Source: an uncultured Clostridia bacterium
GTDB lineage: Bacteria > Bacillota > Clostridia > Christensenellales > Aristaeellaceae
Assembly (NCBI GenBank): GCA_934615235.1
Contig: CAKTTL010000013.1
Location: forward strand, 1-44,614
Direction of reading: 5' to 3'
DNA: 44,614 nt
Positions 1 to 6,319 of the stretch are shown one piece after another. Position numbers and translations under genes: made by a program. The notes beneath the pieces were generated by a model. That model had not been told where the DNA came from. It saw only the letters and a program-made list of their open reading frames with translations, and did not search any database. Each line of letters starts with the position of its first letter. Positions within the stretch are counted from its first letter, which is position 1.

Positions 1-31
1 TCCCCAGACCCCTCCTCCAAGAAAGCCGCTT
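1..31 (+). repeat. Partial copy of the 3'-end double-hairpin repeat
   Basis: This is the right-hand part of the hairpin family also seen at 20606, 35634 and 39135. It carries the same CCCAGACCCCT...AAGAAAGCCGCTT tail as the secG copy. Its first hairpin lies outside the window. By analogy with the other copies, a plus-strand gene should end just left of position 1. Confidence 0.6.
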
Positions 32-33
32 AT

Positions 34-66
34 GCCAAACCGCCGCCCAACGGGCGGCGGTTTGGC
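34..66. terminator. Perfect GC-rich hairpin, probable terminator of the gene left of the window
   Basis: There is a 15-bp stem, GCCAAACCGCCGCCC, with a three-base AAC loop and the exact complement. CTGTTT follows on the plus strand. The T tract is weak, but the stem is very stable. It lies between the hairpin repeat remnant and the MITE remnant. Confidence 0.55.
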
Positions 67-70
67 TGTT

Positions 71-117
71 TAGGGTGTATCTGAAAAAGGAAGAGGCGAC
101 AGCGCGAGCGGATTTTT
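71..117 (+). repeat. Truncated MITE-like element (copy A)
   Basis: It begins with TAGGGTGTATCTGAAAAA and continues like copy C (GGAAGAGGCGACAGC, then GAGCGGATTTTT). Only about 47 bp of one end are present and the opposite terminus is gone. It is therefore a deletion remnant of the family at 14911, 15414 and 38948. Confidence 0.75.
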
Positions 118-126
118 GGATAAATC

Positions 127-158
127 AAGCGCCGCTCTGTTTTCACAGAGCGGCGCTT
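127..158 (-). terminator. Terminator hairpin after tctC
   Basis: A 13-bp perfect stem (AAGCGCCGCTCTG and its complement) with a six-base loop lies 13 bp beyond the tctC stop codon. The T tract on the minus strand is poor (GATTTATCC), so termination may be partial. It would close the long minus-strand transcript that begins near 6150. Confidence 0.6.
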
Positions 159-171
159 TCCATTCTCCTTT

Positions 172-1143
172 TCAGCCGCCGATTTCGTCCATCAGGCCGG
201 CTTCTTCCACGATGGTCTTGAATTCCGCCGCGGAATCGGCCAGGTACTTGGTGAAGTCTTCAGCATTCATGTAGTCGACGTCATAGCCCGCAGCCTTCAT
301 ATCGGCAACGTAGCCTTCGTCGTTGCAGATGCCTTCAAATGCAGCGGCAAGCTTCGCCTTGATCTCTTCCGGCACAGCCTTCTGCACGCAGATGCCCTGG
401 ATAACCTTCACGTTGCAGCCTTCCAGCACGGGGATGCCGAGGTCTTCGCCCTTGGTGCTCATGATGGCGGTATCGGTGCAGGAGGCCAGAATGCGCAGGG
501 AGCCTTCTTCATGCTTGTTGAGCACTTCGGACAGGCTGGCCACTTCGAAGTCCACGGAGCCGTTGAGCAGCGCGGTCAGCGCGTCGGTGCCGCCGTTGAA
601 CGGAACGTGGGTGAACTTCAGGCCGCTCTTATACTGCCAGAGTTCGCCCGCAAGGTGCGTGATGGAGCCGGCGCCGGCGGAAGCGTACATGAGTCCTTCC
701 GGATCGGCCTGCGCGGCGGCGATCAGCTCGTCGATGGTGGTGTACGGAGATTCGGCGGTCACAACCACGACGATCGGCGTGGTGATGACGCAGGCCAGGA
801 AATCAAACGCCTCGAAATAATCGAAGTCGGTCTGGCCCAGCACGTTCTTCAGCAGCGGCGTGGTGTTGAAGGAAGAGACGGTGTAGCCGTCCGCCGCGCG
901 GGTGTTGTAGTCGGTCAGCGCAGTGCATCCGCCCGCACCGCCAAGGTTTTCAACAACCATCGGCGCGCCGAGATACTTCTCGGCATAGGGCTGCATCAGA
1001 CGGGCCTGCAGGTCGGAGCTTCCGCCCGCGCCGTAGCCGCACAGATACGTGATTTCCTTCGTCGGGAAATCTTCAGCCAGCGCGCCCGCGCACAAAGACA
1101 GGCACAGAACGAGTGCCACCAGGATAGCCAGGAATTTTTTCAT
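172..1143 (-). CDS. tctC: Tripartite tricarboxylate transporter substrate-binding protein (TctC/Bug family)
   Basis: This is the extracytoplasmic solute receptor of a TTT-family secondary transporter. It captures a carboxylate outside the membrane and hands it to TctA/TctB. The 323-residue length fits the family. Residues 1-23 form a signal peptide (MKK, hydrophobic core, ALA cleavage site) with no good lipobox. The mature start FPTKEI and the GAGGSSD motif near residue 40 are the Bug-family signature that contacts the ligand carboxylate. The ligand cannot be read from sequence; family members bind citrate, other di- or tricarboxylates, or aromatic acids. AAAGGAG precedes the ATG. It lies 71 bp after tctA and is the last gene of the cluster, separated by a hairpin at 1181-1199. 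Confidence 0.92.
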   Translation of the reverse strand: MKKFLAILVALVLCLSLCAGALAEDFPTKEITYLCGYGAGGSSDLQARLMQPYAEKYLGAPMVVENLGGAGGCTALTDYNTRAADGYTVSSFNTTPLLKNVLGQTDFDYFEAFDFLACVITTPIVVVVTAESPYTTIDELIAAAQADPEGLMYASAGAGSITHLAGELWQYKSGLKFTHVPFNGGTDALTALLNGSVDFEVASLSEVLNKHEEGSLRILASCTDTAIMSTKGEDLGIPVLEGCNVKVIQGICVQKAVPEEIKAKLAAAFEGICNDEGYVADMKAAGYDVDYMNAEDFTKYLADSAAEFKTIVEEAGLMDEIGG

Positions 1144-1180
1144 GGTTCTTTCTCCTTTCGGAATTTGAGTCGTCTATGAA

Positions 1181-1199
1181 AAAGGCGCGATGCGCCTTT
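1181..1199 (-). terminator. Intercistronic hairpin between tctA and tctC
   Basis: Eight paired bases (AAAGGCGC and GCGCCTTT) enclose a three-base loop and run into TTTTTC on the minus strand. It sits in the only sizeable gap of the transporter operon. It could be a leaky terminator or a 3'-end stabiliser that sets the ratio of receptor to membrane subunits. Confidence 0.6.
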
Positions 1200-1214
1200 A
1201 ACATACGCCGTCCG

Positions 1215-2720
1215 TCAGTCCTCCTTGCTGTTCATCAGCACCTTTTTGACGGGCTTGAGAAGCGAAATGAGCAACAGGAACACGGCAAGGCCGAGAATCA
1301 CGCACGCGATGGGATATTTGGCAAGCCGCGAAATATCGCCGCGCGTCATAATCATCGTCTGCTGGAAGCGCTGCTCCAGCGTGGAAGCCATACAGATTCC
1401 TACCGCAAGCGGGGCCATCGAGTAACCGTATTTGGAAACGATGTAGGACAGCACGCCGAGGATGATCAGCAGCACGATATCGAACGTAGTGCCGTTGGTC
1501 GCAAACGCGCCGGTATAGGTGATGACCATGACGACCGGCATCAGAATCTTCGCCGGACATTTCAGAATCGAGGCGAACACGCCGACCATCGGCAGGTTGA
1601 TAATCATCAGGAACACGTTGCCGATATACATGCTGGCAATCAGGCCCCAGAATACGTCCGGATGCTGCGTAATCAGCGTCGGGCCGGGCTGGATGCCGTG
1701 CGTGATGAACGCGGTCAGCAGCAGCGCGGAAGGCGGCGCAAACGGCAGGCCCAGCGAAAGCAGCGGCACAAACGCCGCGGACGAAGCCGCGTTGTTGGCC
1801 GATTCCGGACCCGCAACGCCCTCGATCGCGCCGTGGCCAAACTCTTCAGGATGCTTGGAAACCTTCTTCTCCGCCGCGTAGGAGGAGAACGAGGCGAGCG
1901 TTCCGGCAGGGCCGGGGATCAGGCCGATCAGGAAACCGATTACCGTACCGCGCAGAATCGGCGCGACGGAGCGTTTCCATTCTTCGCGGTTGGGATAAAG
2001 ATCCCGGATTTTAACCTTTTCGATTTTGATATCGTCGTCCTGCGGCTCCAGCAGCGTGCCGAACAGTTCGTTGATTCCAAACACGGCCATGGCTACGACG
2101 CCGAACTCAATGCCGCGCTTGAGATACATGTTGCCGAAATCAAACCGCGAAACGCCGAATACGTCGTCCATGCCGATCGTGCCCAGCGCAAGGCCGAAGA
2201 ACACCATCAACAGCGATTTGAGCGGGTTTTTGCCCGTAAGGTTCGTCAGGATCACCAGACCGAGAACGCAGATCGCAAAGTATTCCGGCGATTTGAACTT
2301 CAGCGCAAGGCCGGCAATATCATCCGCAATGAACGTCAGCGCAATCAGGCCGATCGTCCCCGCGATAAACGAGCCCCAGGCGCTGATTGCAAGCGCCGCG
2401 CCCGCGCGCCCCTTCTTGGCCATCTGGTTGCCGTCGAGGCAGGTCACAACGCTGGCCGCCTCGCCGGGGAGGTTGACCAGAATGGACGTGGTGGAGCCGC
2501 CGTACATGGCCCCGTAATAAATGCCGGCGAAAAGGATCAGCGCCGTGGTCGCATCCATGCCGAAGCTGATGGGCAGCAGCAGCGCCATTGCGCCCGTCAC
2601 GCCAATTCCCGGCAGAACGCCCGTCAGCGTGCCGACCAGAACGCCGGCCACGCAGGCGATCATCCGCTCCCAGGTGAAACACTGTGCAAAGCCGGAGAGC
2701 AGCAGCGATAACGTACTCAT
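1215..2720 (-). CDS. tctA: Tripartite tricarboxylate transporter large membrane subunit TctA
   Basis: This is the large permease subunit of the TTT transporter, moving the carboxylate across the cytoplasmic membrane with an ion gradient. The 501 residues match the family. The protein is strongly hydrophobic with about 12 predicted helices. It shows the conserved glycine-rich signature near residues 25-45 (GVLVGTLTGVLPGIGV) and its internal repeat around residues 250-270 (GLIPGPAGTLASF). It starts 12 bp after the tctB stop, with AGGAGGTGC before the ATG, so the two are translated from one mRNA. The 3' end faces a hairpin before tctC. Confidence 0.95.
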   Translation of the reverse strand: MSTLSLLLSGFAQCFTWERMIACVAGVLVGTLTGVLPGIGVTGAMALLLPISFGMDATTALILFAGIYYGAMYGGSTTSILVNLPGEAASVVTCLDGNQMAKKGRAGAALAISAWGSFIAGTIGLIALTFIADDIAGLALKFKSPEYFAICVLGLVILTNLTGKNPLKSLLMVFFGLALGTIGMDDVFGVSRFDFGNMYLKRGIEFGVVAMAVFGINELFGTLLEPQDDDIKIEKVKIRDLYPNREEWKRSVAPILRGTVIGFLIGLIPGPAGTLASFSSYAAEKKVSKHPEEFGHGAIEGVAGPESANNAASSAAFVPLLSLGLPFAPPSALLLTAFITHGIQPGPTLITQHPDVFWGLIASMYIGNVFLMIINLPMVGVFASILKCPAKILMPVVMVITYTGAFATNGTTFDIVLLIILGVLSYIVSKYGYSMAPLAVGICMASTLEQRFQQTMIMTRGDISRLAKYPIACVILGLAVFLLLISLLKPVKKVLMNSKED

Positions 2721-2732
2721 TCCAGCACCTCC

Positions 2733-3197
2733 TTAAAACCCAAGGAAACCGCCGGGCAGCATCACGCCCAGGGCCACCTTGAACAAAACGTAAAACGCAA
2801 CCGCGCAGATCAGCGAAATAACCGCAACCTTCACCCAGTTCCCCGCGCGCGCAAGCTTCAAAATCGCAATCAGGAACAGGAACGTGCTGAGCGTATAGCC
2901 CAGCGTATCCATCAAAAGCGCATACGCGAACGAAACGGCGATCATCAGGCCGAAACGCACCCAGGAAATTTCAAACTTCACGCCCGCGGCGTCGCCCCTG
3001 TCCAGCCAGGATTGCACCGTCAAAAACGCGGAAACGCATACCCCGCCCACGCCGATAATCATCGGCAGAAAGCCCTCCTTGGGCATCCTGACGGAGCCGA
3101 CCTTGTAATGGGTCAGGCTGTACGCCAGGTAGAACGCGCTCACCAGCAGCAGGCAGAGATTAACCACCTTCTCGCCGGTCAGCTTCCATTTCTTCAT
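2733..3197 (-). CDS. tctB: Tripartite tricarboxylate transporter small membrane subunit TctB
   Basis: This is the small integral membrane partner of TctA. Its 154 residues with four predicted hydrophobic segments are normal for TctB, a family poorly conserved in sequence. Identification rests on size, topology and position directly upstream of tctA. GGAG lies before the ATG (GGAGTTGGTACC-ATG). It starts 35 bp after the 2H phosphoesterase gene with no promoter visible between them, so it is probably read from the same upstream promoter. Confidence 0.85.
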   Translation of the reverse strand: MKKWKLTGEKVVNLCLLLVSAFYLAYSLTHYKVGSVRMPKEGFLPMIIGVGGVCVSAFLTVQSWLDRGDAAGVKFEISWVRFGLMIAVSFAYALLMDTLGYTLSTFLFLIAILKLARAGNWVKVAVISLICAVAFYVLFKVALGVMLPGGFLGF

Positions 3198-3232
3198 GGT
3201 ACCAACTCCTTCTCCGTGGTGATTTGAACGGT

Positions 3233-3904
3233 TTACCGCGCAATCCGCTCCGCGGAAAACACCAGCATGCCGTCATAGAACGCCACATACGGCGGCGTCA
3301 CTTCAAACGCGCCCTGCGCGTTCAAATACGTCTTCATCTCTTCCACCGCGCGCTCCAGCGCGGCTTTTTTCTCGCTCTGCGGGACGATACGCGTATACGC
3401 GAGCGTAATGTGATAAGTGTAGCTTTCGTGGCCCGGCAGGAAAAGCCCCAGCGCGGCGGCCGCTCTGTCGCGGAAATCGCGCAGGATCTTCGCCTGTTCC
3501 GCGTCGGCCGGCTCCAGCAGCACGCGGAAATCCTCTTCATTCACCCGCACGCCGCAAAAGCGCATGCGGATTTTCCCGGGCATCCCGGCGCTTTCAAACG
3601 CGCGCTGCACGTAATCGTCCGCCTGCTCCATCGTTGCGTCCTTCGCAAGCGCCGCGGGCCAGTACGCGTCCGTGCGCACCTGATCGTTCAGTCCGCGGAT
3701 GACGGTCATGTGGTAGCTGTCCTCCGGCAGGAGGATCATCGTATCCGCAAGCCCCGCCTCGCACGCGATGGCCTTCAGGCGCGTCATCGCGTCGTAGGCC
3801 GCGCAGCCGGGCCGCACGTCCGCAATCACCGTATTGCCCGGATAGCGCCGGACGGAACCGTCCTTTTCAAACTTGCGGCCGATCTGGCTGCCGTACTCGA
3901 TCAT
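3233..3904 (-). CDS. 2H phosphoesterase-like protein (DUF1868 type)
   Basis: This 223-residue protein carries the two HxT motifs of the 2H phosphodiesterase fold, His65-Met-Thr67 (SYHMTVI) and His165-Ile-Thr167 (YHITLAY). It also has the N-terminal DGSVRRYPGNTVI signature of DUF1868. Related enzymes act on 2',3'-cyclic or ADP-ribose cyclic phosphates; the substrate here is unknown. The start is fixed by a 4-base ATGA overlap with the stop of the YcxB-like gene upstream. A longer open frame upstream of that ATG runs over the neighbour and is not used. Confidence 0.8.
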   Translation of the reverse strand: MIEYGSQIGRKFEKDGSVRRYPGNTVIADVRPGCAAYDAMTRLKAIACEAGLADTMILLPEDSYHMTVIRGLNDQVRTDAYWPAALAKDATMEQADDYVQRAFESAGMPGKIRMRFCGVRVNEEDFRVLLEPADAEQAKILRDFRDRAAAALGLFLPGHESYTYHITLAYTRIVPQSEKKAALERAVEEMKTYLNAQGAFEVTPPYVAFYDGMLVFSAERIAR

Positions 3905-4425
3905 TCTTCGCTCCCCCTCGCGCCGCGCGCCGTCAGGACGCGTTCGTTGAGATATTCCCGGAAGGCGGGATAGTTCGCGGCGTCCGCCGCCCGCAGCAGA
4001 TACGTCTGCCCGTCGCGCATGAAAAAGAACAGATACCCGCTCATTTCCAGAATCCGCCGGATAAACCCGTAGCTGTATTCCTTTTCCGTTTCCCCGGAGC
4101 GCACGCGCATACCCTCGTCGGAAAACGCGTAGGCGTTCACGGGCGCTTCGCCCTTTTTGTTGGAAGCGACCATCATCCGCACGGCGATGCGCGGCGCGAA
4201 CAGCCCGAACATGCACATAAGGTTGCCTGCAATCAGGAAAGCCGCGCCTGTCAGGCTTACGCCCTGCGTAAACATCACCGCCGCCGCCCCTGCAACCGAT
4301 ATGAATCCCGTCGCCAGGAGGATCAGCCGCGGCCAGCGCCGCAGCTTTTTCATCATCAGATGCACCAGCGCCGTATAGGCCGCCTCGTCGTAACGGGTTT
4401 TGATTTCATAGCGCGGCGCGCTCAT
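3901..4425 (-). CDS. YcxB-like membrane protein
   Basis: The 174-residue protein has two hydrophobic segments at about residues 30-50 and 55-75. These are followed by a soluble C-terminal region (YAFSDEGMRV..., then YSYGFIRRILEMSGYLFFFM) typical of the YcxB domain, whose biochemical role is not known. The start MSAPRYEIKT was chosen because its ATG overlaps the TGA of the upstream HAD gene (ATGA). An in-frame ATG 15 bases earlier is possible. It is coupled to the 2H gene in the same way. Confidence 0.7.
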   Translation of the reverse strand: MSAPRYEIKTRYDEAAYTALVHLMMKKLRRWPRLILLATGFISVAGAAAVMFTQGVSLTGAAFLIAGNLMCMFGLFAPRIAVRMMVASNKKGEAPVNAYAFSDEGMRVRSGETEKEYSYGFIRRILEMSGYLFFFMRDGQTYLLRAADAANYPAFREYLNERVLTARGARGSEE

Positions 4426-5279
4426 GTCTTCGTCTCCCACGGCGGCGTTTCGGGAAGCAGCGTTTCAAAGCGCGCAATCGCCTCGTTCTCCATCCCGCCC
4501 GCATACCGGCCCGCGAAAAACGCCTCCGCCGCCCGCGGCAGTTCCGCCCAGGCTTCGGCTTCTTCGTTGGGACGGATGGGATAGAACAGCGCGCCCTCGG
4601 CATGGCCCGCGTCCCGGTCTCCCGGCGCGTCGCCGATCATCAGCGCGCATCCCTCGCCGTAGCCGGTCTTCAGCGCCGCGATGATCTGCTTTTTGCTGCC
4701 GATTTCCTGGCCGCAGATTTCCGTCACCAGCCCCGTCAAATTATGCTCGGCCCACTCGCGCTCGAGCGCTTCTTTCGGGGTTGCCGAAACGACGACGATA
4801 TCCGCCGCTTCGCTCAGCAGCCGCAGACCCTCCCGCGCGTGCGGGAAAGGCGGCACGCCGTGCACCATCCGCGCGATGCGCGCGTTCACATCCTCCGACC
4901 ACGCGATTGCCGTTCGAATATCCTCCGCTTCCGGATGCGCGGCGAGATATTCCTTCAGGCCTTCGTTGCTCAGCGTCCCGCCGGAGGCGATATACGCCTT
5001 CAGGCCCGGCAGCTCCATCGGCGTGAATCCGCGCTCGCTTACCTCGCGGCGCACGCGCAGCAGATCCATCGCGCGAACCAGCGCGCGAAAGCGCTGAATG
5101 CCGCGCCCCTGCGAATAGAGATTGACAAACTCCCATGCTTCGCGGGCATATTTGGACACTGCCTGCAGGCCGAACCACTCGATGAACGCCGGACAGAAGC
5201 ACTCCTTGTGCTTGATTTCCATCGTGTCGAACATGCAGCCGTCGGAATCGACGCACACCAGAAAGCGATGCTTTGCCAT
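4422..5279 (-). CDS. HAD-superfamily hydrolase
   Basis: A 285-residue phosphatase-type HAD protein. Motif I is VCVDSDGCMFDTM (residues 8-20), with the nucleophile and acid/base Asp pair and Cys in place of the usual Thr. Motif II is VVSATP around residue 160. Motif III/IV includes KKQII and MIGDAPGDRDA near residues 195-220. The long helical insert after motif I marks a C1-type cap. The substrate is unknown; small phosphorylated metabolites are usual. AAGGAG lies upstream of the ATG. It begins 11 bp after the HAD-IIB gene, and its stop overlaps the YcxB-like start. Confidence 0.85.
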   Translation of the reverse strand: MAKHRFLVCVDSDGCMFDTMEIKHKECFCPAFIEWFGLQAVSKYAREAWEFVNLYSQGRGIQRFRALVRAMDLLRVRREVSERGFTPMELPGLKAYIASGGTLSNEGLKEYLAAHPEAEDIRTAIAWSEDVNARIARMVHGVPPFPHAREGLRLLSEAADIVVVSATPKEALEREWAEHNLTGLVTEICGQEIGSKKQIIAALKTGYGEGCALMIGDAPGDRDAGHAEGALFYPIRPNEEAEAWAELPRAAEAFFAGRYAGGMENEAIARFETLLPETPPWETKT

Positions 5280-5290
5280 TTTAACGCTCC

Positions 5291-6121
5291 TTACAGCAGA
5301 TATTTTTCCAGCGCAAGCGCCACGCCGTCCTCGGTGTTCAGGCCGGTCACGTCGTTGGCGCAGGCCTTGATCTTCTCCGGAGCGTTCCCCATCGCAACGC
5401 CCAGCGCGCTCTTTCGCAGAATCGCCTCGTCGCTGCTGCTGTCGCCCAGCGCCATGGTTTCTTCAAAACCGACGCCCAGCCGCGCCAGCACCGCTTCAAC
5501 CGCCCTGATCTTATCGAGCGTCACATGAGAAAATTCAAGGTTCGGGCCCGCGCCCGGACGCGTATGGCAAATGAATCCCGTCGCCGTCACCGCGTCGTAA
5601 ACGGACTGCTGCATCTGCGCCGGAATGTTGTAGAGGTTCATTTTCTCCACGCGCACGCCGTGCTTTCTGAAATACTCGCTCGGCTTTTCCACCGCCGTAT
5701 AGCAGCGATCGCGCATATACCAGACGTGATGCTCCGGCACCGGCTGCGCCTCCAGCGTATCGGCGATCGCCTTTTCAAGCCAGATCGTGTTGCGCGCGGC
5801 GATTTCGTTGTACAGCCCTCTGCCCTCGAGCATTTCCATCAGCCGCGCCGCCTCGTCCGCGGGGATGGTATCTTCATAGATGTTCTTTTTCTCCAGCCGG
5901 TCGTACGCGGCCGCGCCGTGGCTGGTAATATAATAGCGCAGGCCTTCCATCGTCAGCAGCTGCGGCGGCATCATGTCGAACACTCTGCCCGTGCACGGAA
6001 TCACCGCGACGCCCTTTTCCATCGCGCGCGCAAGCGCTTCCATATTTCGCACTGAAACCGCAACCTGGCTTCTGCCCAGCAGCGTGCCGTCCATATCCAA
6101 CAAAATCGCCCGAATGTTCAT
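5291..6121 (-). CDS. Cof-type HAD-IIB phosphatase
   Basis: A 276-residue member of the Cof/HAD-IIB family, cytoplasmic sugar-phosphate or cofactor phosphatases. The N-terminus MNIRAILLDMDGTLLG contains motif I (DMDGT), VIPCTGR is motif II, and ALGDSSSDEAILRKS is the metal-binding motif IV. The C-terminal GVAMGNAPEKIKACANDVT is diagnostic of the family. The start was placed at MNIRAI because GGAGG lies 6 bases upstream; an in-frame ATG 30 bases earlier has no such site. It is the first gene of the minus-strand run and has a good promoter at 6150-6177. Confidence 0.9.
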   Translation of the reverse strand: MNIRAILLDMDGTLLGRSQVAVSVRNMEALARAMEKGVAVIPCTGRVFDMMPPQLLTMEGLRYYITSHGAAAYDRLEKKNIYEDTIPADEAARLMEMLEGRGLYNEIAARNTIWLEKAIADTLEAQPVPEHHVWYMRDRCYTAVEKPSEYFRKHGVRVEKMNLYNIPAQMQQSVYDAVTATGFICHTRPGAGPNLEFSHVTLDKIRAVEAVLARLGVGFEETMALGDSSSDEAILRKSALGVAMGNAPEKIKACANDVTGLNTEDGVALALEKYLL

Positions 6122-6149
6122 ATGCCGCCTCCATTCCCTGTTACATCCC

Positions 6150-6177
6150 ATTATACGCGCAAATTTACACGTGTCAA
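6150..6177 (-). promoter_or_regulatory. Sigma-A promoter of the HAD...tct operon
   Basis: On the minus strand, TTGACA (6177-6172), a 16-base spacer and TATAAT (6155-6150) lie 29 bases before the first ATG. The LacI-fusion promoter starts about 50 bp away on the other strand, so the regulator may control both. Confidence 0.75.
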
Positions 6178-6225
6178 TTCATTTTTATGTCAAAGTTTCG
6201 GTAAATTTCATCCGCCCCCGCGCGC

Positions 6226-6254
6226 TTGACGCGCATATTTACCTGTGCTATAGT
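6226..6254 (+). promoter_or_regulatory. Sigma-A promoter of the LacI-fusion gene
   Basis: TTGACG (6226-6231), a 17-base spacer and TATAGT (6249-6254). I see no clean LacI-type palindrome over it. Confidence 0.7.
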
Positions 6255-6319
6255 GAATTGTATTTATATGCTCATCGTTATATCAGGTATCGATTCTTCA
6301 TTCTGGAGGCATGGACGCA

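Noticed and set aside
1176..2711. Long plus-strand open frame (511 codons) opposite tctA
   Set aside because: It is the antisense shadow of a clear transporter gene in GC-rich DNA. The translation is Arg/His/Gln-rich with no domain and there is no ribosome binding site.
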